In this document: positions 1-8,247 of the stretch, one piece after another | Layout of the letters: each line of letters starts with the position of its first letter | Position numbering within the stretch: position 1 is the stretch's first letter | Assembly: GCA_017544725.1 (NCBI GenBank) | Contig: JAFYDR010000228.1 | Coordinates: 1 to 35,695 of the forward strand | From: Kiritimatiellia bacterium | Lineage (GTDB): Bacteria; Verrucomicrobiota; Kiritimatiellia; RFP12; UBA1067 | DNA: 35,695 bases | Reading direction: 5' to 3' | The notes under the pieces: generated by a model | The model's input: only the letters and a program-made list of their open reading frames with translations | Database searches by the model: none | What the model was told of the DNA's origin: nothing | Translations under genes and position numbers: made by a program

Positions 1-1
1 C

Positions 2-136
2 CAGGAAGCCCTCAAGGCGCGCACCGGCAAGAAAGCGGCGCAGGCGCTCAAGGAGGCTTCCGAGAAACTTGAGAAGATGATCCGCAAGGCAGTGGGGAGT
101 AGGCAGTGGCGGCGGCAAAGCCGCAATGAAGAATGA
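2..136 (+). CDS. 3' end of an unidentified gene (5' truncated)
   Basis: An open frame enters at the window edge and runs 44 codons to a TGA at 134-136. The first 30 residues are rich in Lys, Ala and Glu and look like a charged helix. The last 13 or so (GSRQWRRQSRNEE) are encoded by intergenic repeat modules: a GGAGTAGGCAGT word, a GCGGC hairpin (112-124) and the first AATGAAG heptamers. The tail is therefore probably not ancestral to the protein. The family cannot be recognised from this fragment. It converges with mutS, with 269 bp between the two stops. Confidence 0.5.
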   Translation, partial: QEALKARTGKKAAQALKEASEKLEKMIRKAVGSRQWRRQSRNEE

Positions 137-230
137 AAATGACGAATGACGAGTGACGAATGACAAATGAGGGCGGCATGTCGCGTGTCGTTTGTCGCGT
201 GTCGTCGATTGCTATCGAATGCAATCGAAC
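112..230. repeat. hairpin plus two heptamer arrays (intergenic mosaic)
   Basis: GCGGC-aaa-GCCGC (112-124) is followed by an array of AATGACG-type heptamers in almost unbroken phase (125-172, one 6-bp unit). Four TGTCGCG/TGTCGTT heptamers follow (179-206), then a CGAT-rich word segment (205-230). The same composite, in the opposite orientation, recurs at about 3116-3228, 8095-8184 and 30020-30112. No gene is visible in the 137-405 gap. Confidence 0.8.
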
Positions 231-270
231 GGGAGGGTAGGCATGTCGTTATGAAGATCCGCCGTCTCGG

Positions 271-370
271 CGGCTTACCCCCGCAGTTACACTTGGTCTC
301 GAAGAGACACTTAGTCCCGTAGGGACATTTAGTCTCGGGGAGACACTTACTCCCGCAGGGACACTTAACC
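271..370. repeat. 18-bp tandem repeat, each unit a small hairpin
   Basis: Units start at 271 (degenerate), 289, 307, 325 and 343, with a partial unit at 361. Each holds a 5-bp stem with a 3-nt loop: GTCTC-gaa-GAGAC (296-308), GTCCC-gta-GGGAC (314-326), GTCTC-ggg-GAGAC (332-344), and TCCC-gca-GGGA (351-361). Unit types alternate, and the stem stays paired when the middle base changes from T:A to C:G. The array lies 36 bp downstream of the mutS stop, on its transcribed side. No T-run follows, so it is not a classical intrinsic terminator. Confidence 0.85.
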
Positions 371-405
371 TTAGCTTAAACCGGTCGCAGCATGACCGAC
401 TCGCT

Positions 406-2910
406 TTACAGGTCGAAGAGGAGTTGGTTGGAGGGTTCGTCTTGTTGTTTGCGGCGGGCGGTTCGCGCGAGTTTGGGGAACCCGTTATCGACTTCACCCT
501 CTTCGAGGTTGTGCAGGATTTCCTTGGAGCGGGCAACCACTTCGCCTGGCATTCCCGCCAGACGCGCGACTTGAATGCCGTAGCTCTTGTCCGCCGTGCC
601 AGGGGCAATGCGGCGCAAGAAAACGACGGTGTCACCGTGCTCCCGTACCTGTACCGTGTAGTTACGGACACCCGAAAGCGTTAGCGACAGGTCTGTCAAT
701 TCATGGTAGTGTGTGGCGAAGAGCGTCTTCGCTTTCACAGCTGGCGTGTTGTGCAGGTACTCCGCCACCGCCCATGCGATGCTGATCCCGTCGAAAGTGC
801 TGGTGCCGCGTCCGATCTCGTCCAGCACGATTAGACTTTTCTTCGTCGCGTTGTTCAGGATATTCGCGGTTTCCTGCATCTCCACCATGAACGTGCTGCG
901 ACCGCGCGCCAGATCGTCTCCTGCACCGACACGTGTGAAAACGCGGTCGAGCAACGGAATCTCCGCCTCGCGTGCAGGTACGAACGATCCCATGTGCGCC
1001 ATCACCGCAATCAGTGCCACCTGTCGGATATAGGTGGATTTTCCAGCCATGTTCGGTCCCGTGATCAGCATAATTTGGTTGGCGGTGTTGTCGAGCAGGG
1101 TGTCGTTCGGAACAAATGGTTCCGCATCGGGTAACTGCTCAATCACGGGATGGCGTCCGTCCTTGATCCGCAGGGTGTCGCCGTCCGTCATTTTGGGACG
1201 GACATACCCTAGCGCCAGAGCGCGGTCGGCGAAGGCGAGCAGCGTGTCGAGTTGGGCGATGGCCTGCGCGGTCTCTTGGATTTCCGCAGTATGTTCCGCA
1301 ATACGTGAACGGATTTCGCAGAACAGCTCATATTCTAGCGCCTGCGACTTCTCCGTCGCACCAAAGATCTTCTGTTCGTACTCCTTCAGGTCTGGCGTGA
1401 TGAACCGTTCACAGTTCACCAGCGTCTGCCGCCGTTCGTAGTACGGCGGAACGAGCGAGAGTTGCCCCTTCGACACCTCGATGTAGTATCCGAACACCTT
1501 GTTGTGCCGCACCTTTAACGTCTTGATGCCGGTCTTCTCCATCTCGTCCGCCTGATACTTGGCGAGCCAAGCGTGACCCTCCGAGGCGAGCGTACGGAAT
1601 TGATCCAGTTCGGCGTGATAACCCGAACGAATGATGCCTCCATCCTTCAATGTCATCGCCGGATCGTCGCAGATCGCGGCGTGGATCAGATCGACCAGTT
1701 CCGGCAGGCCGTGGAGGCTTCCTGCGATTTCACGAATCAGGCTGGTTTCGGCGAATGGTTCGAGTTGGTCACGGATGGACGGCACGGCAAGCAGGGAGGC
1801 GGCGAGCGCGTTCGCGTCACGCGCGTTGCCGCGTTCGCTGTCGAGCTTCGCGATCAATCGTTCAAGGTCGCGTACCTGCTTCAGTTTGTCGCGCAGCGCA
1901 CCGAGCGTGAGGCGTTCGCGGGTGAACAGTTCCACCGTGTCCTGCCGCGCTCGGATTCCATCCAGCGACCGCAGGGGACGCAGGAGCCAGTTCTGCAAGA
2001 GACGCGCCCCCATCGGCGTACAGGTGTTCCGCAACACGCCCAACAGCGAGGTCTCGACCGAGTTCTCGCGTTTGGGAATCATGTCCAGGTGGAGGCAAGT
2101 CGTTTCATCCAGAACCAAAAAGGCGTCGCCGCGGCAGACACGTAGATTCCGGATGTGACCTATGGCGTGGTGCAGTTCCTCGTGTACGTATTGCAGCAAC
2201 GCCCCTGCGGCACAGATTAAAGACGGTTCGTTCTCGCACCCGAATCCTTGGAGGGAGTGGACTTGGAAATGGCGCAGGAGCAGTTCGTACGAGGCTTCGT
2301 ATCCCATCGTCCAGTCATCGACGTTCGTCACAGATCCGGTTACGCCGGAGGTGCAGACGGCACGAATGCGGTCGTCCTGCGCCTGTTCCTTCCCGACCAA
2401 CGTTTCGCTGGGCGCATAGCGGCGAAGCAGTTCAATCATCGAGAACTGGTCGGGCGTAGTCTCTACCGTGAACAGTCCTGTGGAAAGATCCAGCAGGGCG
2501 AGTGCGAGGCATTTCTTGTCCGCATAGACGGAGGCGAGGAAGTTGTTCCGCGCCGAATCGAGAATCGTGTCCTCCGTAATCGTGCCCGGCGTGACAATCC
2601 GCGTGATTTCGCGGCGGACGATTCCTTTCGCCAGTGCAGGATCTTCCATCTGGTCACAGATGGCGGCTTTGATTCCCGCGCGGAGAAGCTTGGCCAGATA
2701 GGAGTCAAGCGCGTGATAGGGGACGCCGCACATCGGGTAGTCGGAACGATGGGTGAGGGTCAATCCGAGCACGGGGGCGCAACGGATCGCGTCCTCAAAA
2801 AACATCTCGTAAAAATCTCCCAGTCGAAACAGCAGCACGGCGCCTTCGGGCAACTCCTGCTTCATGCGGCGATACTGCCTCATCATGGGTGTCAATTCGT
2901 CTCCGGCCAT
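406..2910 (-). CDS. mutS: DNA mismatch repair protein MutS
   Basis: An 834-aa full-length MutS, which recognises mismatches and small loops and recruits MutL. The N-terminal mismatch-binding motif GDFYEMF has Phe33 and Glu35, equivalent to the Phe-x-Glu reading pair. Core and clamp domains follow. The C-terminal ABC-type ATPase has Walker A GPNMAGKST at 618-626, a Walker B aspartate near 697 in VLDEIGRGTS, and the THYHEL segment. The protein ends in NQLLFDL, which resembles a beta-clamp-binding QLxLF-type motif as in other MutS tails (inference). The ATG at 2910 is supported by an AAAGGA Shine-Dalgarno and a promoter about 25 bp upstream. It appears to be a single-gene transcript: a 351-bp repeat-filled gap separates it from the operon behind, and an 18-bp hairpin array follows its stop. 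Confidence 0.98.
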   Translation of the reverse strand: MAGDELTPMMRQYRRMKQELPEGAVLLFRLGDFYEMFFEDAIRCAPVLGLTLTHRSDYPMCGVPYHALDSYLAKLLRAGIKAAICDQMEDPALAKGIVRREITRIVTPGTITEDTILDSARNNFLASVYADKKCLALALLDLSTGLFTVETTPDQFSMIELLRRYAPSETLVGKEQAQDDRIRAVCTSGVTGSVTNVDDWTMGYEASYELLLRHFQVHSLQGFGCENEPSLICAAGALLQYVHEELHHAIGHIRNLRVCRGDAFLVLDETTCLHLDMIPKRENSVETSLLGVLRNTCTPMGARLLQNWLLRPLRSLDGIRARQDTVELFTRERLTLGALRDKLKQVRDLERLIAKLDSERGNARDANALAASLLAVPSIRDQLEPFAETSLIREIAGSLHGLPELVDLIHAAICDDPAMTLKDGGIIRSGYHAELDQFRTLASEGHAWLAKYQADEMEKTGIKTLKVRHNKVFGYYIEVSKGQLSLVPPYYERRQTLVNCERFITPDLKEYEQKIFGATEKSQALEYELFCEIRSRIAEHTAEIQETAQAIAQLDTLLAFADRALALGYVRPKMTDGDTLRIKDGRHPVIEQLPDAEPFVPNDTLLDNTANQIMLITGPNMAGKSTYIRQVALIAVMAHMGSFVPAREAEIPLLDRVFTRVGAGDDLARGRSTFMVEMQETANILNNATKKSLIVLDEIGRGTSTFDGISIAWAVAEYLHNTPAVKAKTLFATHYHELTDLSLTLSGVRNYTVQVREHGDTVVFLRRIAPGTADKSYGIQVARLAGMPGEVVARSKEILHNLEEGEVDNGFPKLARTARRKQQDEPSNQLLFDL

Positions 2911-2935
2911 GTGGCATCCTTTCTTCTTGACGAAA

Positions 2936-2964
2936 AGTATAACAAAAAAAACGCCATCGGTGAA
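2936..2964 (-). promoter_or_regulatory. putative sigma70-type promoter of mutS
   Basis: On the minus strand: TTCACC, 17-bp spacer containing a T8 tract, TATACT, then about 25 nt to the ATG with an AAAGGA ribosome-binding site. The -10 is strong and the -35 matches 4 of 6. Confidence 0.6.
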
Positions 2965-2985
2965 ACCGAAATGAATGCGAGCTTT

Positions 2986-3284
2986 TATAGCTTATAGCTT
3001 CTAGCTTGTAGCTGTTAGTACTCCGCCCGCACCGTGCGCGGGAATGTTCATGGGGAATAACTTTCGACAAGCTCAGAAGGGCAAAGCGGACGCGACGGAG
3101 CGCGTCCCTCCCACTCGATTGCATTCGATAGCTCCCGATGACACGCGACAAACGACATACGACACGCCGCACCTATTCGTCATTTGTCATTCATCATTTT
3201 CATTCTTCTTTCTTCATTATTCATTGCCACTTTCTTCTCAGCCTCTCAGCTTCCCCGCTTCTCAGCTGGGCGGCTTCGCCGCCC
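2986..3284. repeat. intergenic mosaic between mutS and the nhaC-like gene
   Basis: No gene is seen in this gap. In order it holds four NNTAGCT heptamers in phase (2986-3013); a GC-rich element with GCGCGGGAATGTTCATGG and CTTTCGACAAG (3024-3071), also found at 29516-29562 and, shorter, at 35534-35572; a palindrome with 7-bp arms GGACGCG/CGCGTCC (3088-3107), identical at 35611-35630; CGAT words plus NNCGACA heptamers (3116-3172); TCATTC-type heptamers (3174-3228); four octamers of TTCTCAGC type (3235-3266); and the hairpin GGGCGGC-ttc-GCCGCCC (3268-3284). The hairpin encodes the last residues of the nhaC-like protein. Confidence 0.8.
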
Positions 3285-4581
3285 TATAGGCAAAGCAGAT
3301 GGAGACGAGCAATGCGAGGAGCAGGAGGAGGGGATAGTGCAGGTGGCAGATGAGGTCGATGGAGGATAACTGGACACCTGCCGACTTCGCCAGCCCTGCC
3401 GCGATCAGGATCTGCGCACCGTAGGGAATCAGTCCTTGGATGACGCAGGAACCGCTATCGAGAATGCTCGCGACGCGGGAGGGAACGCAATTGAATCGTT
3501 CTGCCAACTCCTTCGCGATCGGTCCTGCAATAACAATTGCTACCGTGTTGTTGGCGGTGAAGAGGTTGATCGCGCAGATCAGCAACAGGATTCCGAACTC
3601 ACATCCCCGCGCAGACGAGACGGTCCGTTCGATCCGCATTAACAGCCAGCGGATGCCGCCATTCTGTCGGATGAGCCGCAGCAATCCTCCTGCCAACAGC
3701 GCGACGAAGAGCGTTTCCGCCATTCCTAGGGAACCGTCCCCAATGAATTTCAGGGCAGACCAGAAGTCCAGTTTGCCGATGAGAATTCCGATTGCTGCGG
3801 CCATCACGGTTCCGCAGAAGAGAAGCATCATCACATTCATCCCGACAATCGCCAGTACGAAAATCAGCACATAAGGCAGAATCTGCCATAGGTGATTCCA
3901 CGTCACGCTCGGCAACGCGGAAGAAATAGCGGGGTTGCTGCCGATCAGGACGTACAGGACGGTTGCGGCGATTGCGCTGGGAATCGCGATGCGCACGTTG
4001 GCGAGAAACTTCTGCCTCATCTCGATTCCCTGCGTCCGCGTGGCGGCAATTGTGGTGTCGGAAATCATCGACAGGTTGTCGCCGAACATCGAGCCGCCGA
4101 CCACGGCGCCGATCATCCACGCGGGGGAGATGCCGAGCGATTCAGTCAAACCAAGTGCGATCGGCGTGACGGCGGCGATTGTCCCGCAGCTTGTTCCGAT
4201 CGAAAGGGAGACGAGGCAGGAAATCACGAACATGCCGGAGAGCATGAGGCGCGGCGGGATGACGAGGCGCGTCAATTCGACCGCGGCCTCGACGGCTCCC
4301 ATGCCTTTTGCGACGGAGGCGAATGCGCCCGCTAGGATGAAGATCAGGCACATGATCATGATGTTCGTGTCGCCCATCCCCTTGGCGTAATCGTCGATTT
4401 TTTCGGACAGTTTCCGTCGCCTGTTCTGGCAGACCGCGACGGCGGAGGCGACGAGAAACGCGAGCGGCATCGGGACTTTGTAGAAGTCGTTCGCCCACAG
4501 CGAAAGTCCCAGATAAAAAATCAAAAAGACGAGAAATGGGAGGAATGCCGAAGCGCGGGGAGTGGCGGAAGTGTCGTCCAT
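3262..4581 (-). CDS. Na+/H+ antiporter, NhaC family
   Basis: A 439-aa hydrophobic protein with about 10-12 predicted membrane segments. The motifs GTSCGTIAAVTPIAL, GGSMFGDNLSMISDTTIAATRTQG and TANNTVAIVIAGPIAKELA are typical of NhaC-type transporters that exchange Na+ for protons, possibly coupled to an organic acid. The exact substrate cannot be read from sequence. The ATG lies 2 bp after the rnd stop, so the two are likely co-translated. The C-terminal residues RAAKPPS and the TGA are encoded by the repeat hairpin at 3268-3284 and the adjoining CAGCTGAGAAG word, so the last seven residues are probably acquired. Confidence 0.88.
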   Translation of the reverse strand: MDDTSATPRASAFLPFLVFLIFYLGLSLWANDFYKVPMPLAFLVASAVAVCQNRRRKLSEKIDDYAKGMGDTNIMIMCLIFILAGAFASVAKGMGAVEAAVELTRLVIPPRLMLSGMFVISCLVSLSIGTSCGTIAAVTPIALGLTESLGISPAWMIGAVVGGSMFGDNLSMISDTTIAATRTQGIEMRQKFLANVRIAIPSAIAATVLYVLIGSNPAISSALPSVTWNHLWQILPYVLIFVLAIVGMNVMMLLFCGTVMAAAIGILIGKLDFWSALKFIGDGSLGMAETLFVALLAGGLLRLIRQNGGIRWLLMRIERTVSSARGCEFGILLLICAINLFTANNTVAIVIAGPIAKELAERFNCVPSRVASILDSGSCVIQGLIPYGAQILIAAGLAKSAGVQLSSIDLICHLHYPLLLLLALLVSICFAYRAAKPPS

Positions 4582-4583
4582 CG

Positions 4584-5711
4584 TTATCCCAACAGTTCTT
4601 TCCGCCAGCCGGAATCCAGTGTGTTCTCGGCACGATCCGTCAAGATCGCCTCGAGATGGTCACGCGAGATGACCAGCGGCGGATCAATGTGGTAGGGGGC
4701 GCAGCGGAGAGCGATCTCCTCCAACTGCTGCTTGCATTTCGTACGCAACGCGTCCCGTTCCGCGATACTGAGCGAGAGGGAATTCCATTGCGGAGCTTCC
4801 GACGGATCTCTCGCCACGCCCGCCTTCACGGCCTTCAGCAACCCCTCTAGAATATCGGGGCGGAAGCGTCTCGTGCAATTGGGGAGGCGACTGAATGCGA
4901 CCTCGTTTTGGGGACAGTAACGGGCGATCTCGATGAGGAGTTCGTCCGAGATGATGAAGTGGCGGGGACGATCATGGTCGCGCGCGGCTTCTTCCCGCCA
5001 CGCAGCCGTTTCCTGCAAGACGGAGAGGAAACGTCCGCGTTTCGGTCGTTCGGTCTCCATCAGTGCCCGCGTAAAACCCTTTACGCGCGTCCACATCGAC
5101 ATTGGATCCTTTCCTCGATATAGCTCTTCGCTTTCGTATTTCCGGTTTTCCTCTGCCATCCAACGCAACACCGTCGGTGAGGCACATCCCCGCATCAGCC
5201 TGACGCGGAGTTCGGGCAGGTAGAGTACATCGTCACTCGCGTACTCCAACTGCATCGGCGTGAGCGGGCGGCGCGTCCAGTTGGAACGCGTCTCCGTCTT
5301 CTCCAGCCGGATATTCATCACCGACTCCAGAAGTTTCTTCAGGGAAATCGTGGAGGAAAATCCGGAGAAACCTGCGGATAGTCGCGTGTCGAAAATATTG
5401 CGAGGCAGATAAAGGGCTCCGGTCGTGCGCTGAATGCACTGAACGAGAATCGTCAGATCCTGCAGCGCGTCATGCAGGATTTTGACCGAGTTTTCCGAAG
5501 CGAGAATTTCGCCGAAAGGCTGCAACGTCGGCAGCTGAATCGGGTCGAGTAGCCAGCATGTTCCGTCCGACACCGCGACCTGCACCAGTCCGAGAATCGG
5601 GTAGTAGGTCCGTTCCCAAAGAAATTCGGTATCGACTGCGACGACAGGTTCCGAGCGAAGCCTGTCGCAAACGCGCTGCAGTTCCTCCGCAGAGGTGACG
5701 AGCTGGCTCAT
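4584..5711 (-). CDS. rnd: ribonuclease D
   Basis: A 375-aa 3'-5' exoribonuclease of the DEDDy class, the usual length of Rnd, acting on tRNA precursors and other structured RNAs. Exo I is VDTEF (Asp27, Glu29), Exo II is HDALQDL (Asp85), and Exo III is Tyr157-x3-Asp161 in EYASDDVLYL. An HRDC-type helical domain follows from about residue 205. The ATG starts 3 bp after the DUF1080 stop and the stop is 2 bp before the antiporter start, so it sits inside a tight operon. The link to its neighbours is positional only. Confidence 0.95.
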   Translation of the reverse strand: MSQLVTSAEELQRVCDRLRSEPVVAVDTEFLWERTYYPILGLVQVAVSDGTCWLLDPIQLPTLQPFGEILASENSVKILHDALQDLTILVQCIQRTTGALYLPRNIFDTRLSAGFSGFSSTISLKKLLESVMNIRLEKTETRSNWTRRPLTPMQLEYASDDVLYLPELRVRLMRGCASPTVLRWMAEENRKYESEELYRGKDPMSMWTRVKGFTRALMETERPKRGRFLSVLQETAAWREEAARDHDRPRHFIISDELLIEIARYCPQNEVAFSRLPNCTRRFRPDILEGLLKAVKAGVARDPSEAPQWNSLSLSIAERDALRTKCKQQLEEIALRCAPYHIDPPLVISRDHLEAILTDRAENTLDSGWRKELLG

Positions 5712-5714
5712 GGA

Positions 5715-6512
5715 TTAGTCCAACACCTTGATTTTGAGATTCCGGTATGAGACGTGATCCGTGTGGTCTTGCAGCAGGATGTGCCCTTCCTTCTGCTCTC
5801 CCCAATTCGCCCATTTCTTGAACTTGCTCTGCGAAACAGCCTTGCGGAATGCCTCGGAGCCACGTTCGAACTCCAGCACCTTCTTTCCGTTCAACCAGTG
5901 CTCCACGTGGTTCCCCTTGGCGATGATCACCGCGTGGTTCCACTCGCCGACGGGATTCACTTTGGCGCCGACCGCAGGCATGACGTCATAAAACGAAGCG
6001 ACCGTCCGGTTCCCATCACGTCCGAGCTTGGCATCGGGATGGGCCGCGTCCAGAACCTGATACTCCAACGTCGTACCGCCGTTGAGTTTTGGATCGAAGA
6101 AGTATTTGATTCCGCTGTTGGCGGCAGGCGTTAACTTGAAATCGATCTTGAGCGCGAAGTTGGCATACCGTTCCTTCGTGATGAGGTCGCCAGGACGCTT
6201 CGCCTCTTCCTTCTTGCTCAGGATGGTCAACTCGCCGTCGCGAATCACCCAGCCCGTGGCGGGGAACTGTTCGTTGCGGACACTGCGCCAGCCTTCGCCG
6301 CTCTTGCCGTCCCACAACAGTTTCCAACCGTCGGCGCGTTCCGCGTCCGACAGCGTGTTCGGCGCAGCCTTGCAGCCGCAAGCCAGACAGGCGCACGGCG
6401 AGCACGCACATTTCGCCTCGGCCTTCGGGGTCGAGCAGTTGCCGTTTTCGCAAGCGGCGAAAACCGAAGTTGCCGCCACGCAGAGGGCGGAGAACCATAC
6501 CAGTCGTTTCAT
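5715..6512 (-). CDS. secreted DUF1080 (3-keto-disaccharide hydrolase-like) protein with Cys-rich N-terminus
   Basis: 265 aa. A signal peptide of about 19-20 residues is followed at once by Cys21 (context VFAAC, possibly a lipobox) and a cluster of eight cysteines between residues 21 and 47, spaced CxCxxCxCxxCxC at its core. From about residue 55 to the end is a DUF1080 beta-sandwich: DGWKLLWDGKSGEGW, NFALKIDFKLTPAANSGIKY, GEWNHAVIIAKGNHVEHWLNG and ILLQDHTDHVSYRNLKIK. Members of this family are laminin-G-like folds, and some hydrolyse 3-keto-glycosides. The Cys cluster is not part of the usual domain. It could bind metal, be lipidated at its first Cys, or be disulfide-bonded. It lies 39 bp after the MBL-fold gene and 3 bp before rnd. 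Confidence 0.88.
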   Translation of the reverse strand: MKRLVWFSALCVAATSVFAACENGNCSTPKAEAKCACSPCACLACGCKAAPNTLSDAERADGWKLLWDGKSGEGWRSVRNEQFPATGWVIRDGELTILSKKEEAKRPGDLITKERYANFALKIDFKLTPAANSGIKYFFDPKLNGGTTLEYQVLDAAHPDAKLGRDGNRTVASFYDVMPAVGAKVNPVGEWNHAVIIAKGNHVEHWLNGKKVLEFERGSEAFRKAVSQSKFKKWANWGEQKEGHILLQDHTDHVSYRNLKIKVLD

Positions 6513-6551
6513 GTTTCGAACCTTCCTTTCTTTGTGTCTTCGTCAAAATGA

Positions 6552-7328
6552 TCAGATGGAAAACCATTCGCTGGGCGTGTCTTGTTGCAGGGTCTCCAGC
6601 CGCACGTCCATGCGATTGATCGCGTGTAATGCCTCCTGCATGGTCTCGCGCGCCAGCTGGTGCGTATTGCACTCGCCGCTGATATGCGCCAGCAACAGCA
6701 GACGTAGCTCCGGTGTGATGGAGCAACGGACAAGTGCGGCGGCGTCGTCATTCGAGAGGTGTCCGCTATCCCCCTTGATTCGTTGCTTGAGCGACCACGC
6801 GCGTTCGGATTCCATCAGCATCTGAACGTCGTGGTTACTTTCCAAAATTGCGGCCGTACAACCCTGCAACTTCTGTTGGACAAGAATGGTCGCGGTCCCC
6901 AAGTCCGTGGCATAAAAGAGTCGCGAGTGGTCATCCTCGATCAGGTATCCGACGGGATCTGCGCAGTCGTGCGAGACCGAAAAACTCGTGATCTGGAAGT
7001 CGCCCACCGCAAAGGACTGCGAGGTCTCGAACACTGTCCAGGGCAAATCCTCTTGAGACAACTGATTGATCGCGTCGGATGTCCCCATGTTGGCGAACAG
7101 CTCCGCCTGCTTCAACTTGTGGGAGAAGACGCGTGCGGCGCGGCAATGGTCAATGTGCTCGTGGGTGAACAGGATTGCCTGAATCGCGAAGGGATCGACC
7201 TGCGCCGAAAGGAGGCGTTGCTTCAGTTCCTTGGCGGTGAATCCGGCATCAATGAGCAAGGTCGTATTCCCCGACTTGATGCAGGTGCTGTTCCCGCCAC
7301 TTCCGCTACCCAACACGCAGATTTCCAT
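6552..7328 (-). CDS. MBL-fold hydrolase, YycJ/WalJ (VicX) type
   Basis: A 258-aa metallo-beta-lactamase-fold enzyme. It opens with LGSGSGGNSTCI and LLIDAGF, then carries the metal motif THEHIDH (His56, His58, Asp60, His61), VSHDCADPVGYLI and the later ATDLG and SNHD motifs typical of the YycJ/WalJ group. These are predicted di-metal phosphodiesterases with a proposed nuclease role in DNA repair or cell-wall coordination; the substrate here is unknown. The start is 11 bp after the upstream stop, so it is the second gene of the operon beginning at 7774. Confidence 0.88.
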   Translation of the reverse strand: MEICVLGSGSGGNSTCIKSGNTTLLIDAGFTAKELKQRLLSAQVDPFAIQAILFTHEHIDHCRAARVFSHKLKQAELFANMGTSDAINQLSQEDLPWTVFETSQSFAVGDFQITSFSVSHDCADPVGYLIEDDHSRLFYATDLGTATILVQQKLQGCTAAILESNHDVQMLMESERAWSLKQRIKGDSGHLSNDDAAALVRCSITPELRLLLLAHISGECNTHQLARETMQEALHAINRMDVRLETLQQDTPSEWFSI

Positions 7329-7339
7329 TCGTCACTTCC

Positions 7340-7774
7340 TTAGGTATGCGCTTTGTCGTCCATCACCAGACGGTAATACTTCAGGAAGCACGCGATGACA
7401 TCCTCCTGCGTCACGTCCTTGAGCGGGTAATTCTGCGGATCGTCCCGTAACATCGACTCGTACTTCAGCGTCCCGGACGCACCACGGTTGATCCGGACCT
7501 CCGCACTCGGCAGGATACCAGTCTGCACGTATTTCTTCATCACGCTGAAAGCGATCTCCTCCGTCTCGCCGGCGCGAACCTGAAGCTTCACGGATGCCGG
7601 TGCAAGCCGCACCTGCGCGTCGCGGTCATGCTTGCCCAGCTCAACCGCCACCTCTTCCAAGGCAGGCTTCGCCACCTGGTTCAAGAATTCCTCGAACTCC
7701 GCGTTTTCCTGCTCCGCGCGCGTCATCCGCGTACGGCCACTCATCAATCCGTTTAATTCGCTACGCCAGTCCAC
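7340..7774 (-). CDS. uncharacterised 144-aa cytoplasmic protein, first gene of operon
   Basis: I chose the GTG at 7774 (protein begins M/VDWRSELNG) because an AGGAGG Shine-Dalgarno (7781-7786) lies 6 bp upstream and a promoter just behind it. A longer ATG frame to 7843 would run through that promoter. No signal peptide or membrane segment is present. The middle (about 40-95) is a predicted alpha/beta segment with VKLQVRAGETEEIAFSV, and the C-terminus contains a conserved-looking KYESMLRDDPQNYPLKDVTQEDV. I do not recognise the family. It heads a five-gene run ending with the NhaC-like antiporter. Confidence 0.8.
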   Translation of the reverse strand: MDWRSELNGLMSGRTRMTRAEQENAEFEEFLNQVAKPALEEVAVELGKHDRDAQVRLAPASVKLQVRAGETEEIAFSVMKKYVQTGILPSAEVRINRGASGTLKYESMLRDDPQNYPLKDVTQEDVIACFLKYYRLVMDDKAHT

Positions 7775-7808
7775 CGCACACCTCCTCTTTCGTGCTAAAG
7801 GAAACACT

Positions 7809-7837
7809 ATCATACCACAAGAATCCAAACCTGTGTA
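7809..7837 (-). promoter_or_regulatory. putative promoter of the 7774-3262 operon
   Basis: Minus strand: TACACA, 17-bp spacer, TATGAT, ending 34 bp before the GTG start, in an AT-rich stretch that contrasts with the surrounding GC-rich DNA. Confidence 0.55.
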
Positions 7838-7878
7838 GAACAAATTATATTTAGCTCGCTCTGGCTCGCTTCGCTCGC

Positions 7879-7934
7879 GGTTGGGAGGTTGGGTAGTTAG
7901 GAGGTTGGGTGGTTGGGTGGTTGGGTGGTTGGGT
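7879..7934 (+). repeat. seven in-phase GGTTGGGT octamers (G-quadruplex-capable)
   Basis: Octamers: GGTTGGGA, GGTTGGGT, AGTTAGGA, then GGTTGGGT four times. No unit breaks phase. The plus strand has many closely spaced GG/GGG runs separated by TT or T, enough for two-tier G-quadruplexes. It lies upstream of the 7774 operon promoter. Confidence 0.85.
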
Positions 7935-7938
7935 GGTT

Positions 7939-8244
7939 CTGCCGCCCCTTCAGGGCCAAATGGTCACGATAAGTGCGGCCCTCCCAAGGTGGACTTTGCC
8001 GCCAGCTGGTTAAGCTGGGTAGGCTAGTTAAGCGTGTTAAGCAGAGGCCTGACTACATGGCGATGCGGACGCACAGGAGCTTGTTCCTCCCGTTCGATTG
8101 CAATCGATAGCTACCGATAGCACACGACAAACGACACGCGACATGTCGCCCTCATTTGTCATTCGTCATTCTTCACTCTTCATTGCCGCCCTTGGCGGCT
8201 CGTCTCTCAGCTTTCACGCTTCTCAGCTGGCGGCGTTAGCCGCC
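7939..8244. repeat. intergenic mosaic between GH88 and the 7774 operon
   Basis: No gene is visible. Contents: a GCCCCTTCAGGGC palindrome with GGTCACGA downstream (also near 29985-30010); five in-phase nonamers of AAGCTGGTT type (8001-8045); a degenerate GGACGC...CCTCCCG element (8067-8091); CGAT words and NNCGACA heptamers (8095-8148); TCATTC heptamers (8152-8184); GCCGCC-ctt-GGCGGC (about 8185-8199); three TTCTCAGC-type octamers (8204-8227); and the hairpin GGCGGC-gtta-GCCGCC (8229-8244), 3 bp from the GH88 stop. Confidence 0.78.
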
Positions 8245-8247
8245 TCG

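Noticed and set aside
271..370. CRISPR array
   Set aside because: Units are contiguous 18-mers without spacers, and no cas genes are near.
249..671. Minus-strand frame with six-residue repeats (SVSPRL type)
   Set aside because: It is only the 18-bp hairpin array read in one frame, joined to an overlap with mutS. No ribosome site, and the 18-bp period alone creates the peptide repeat.
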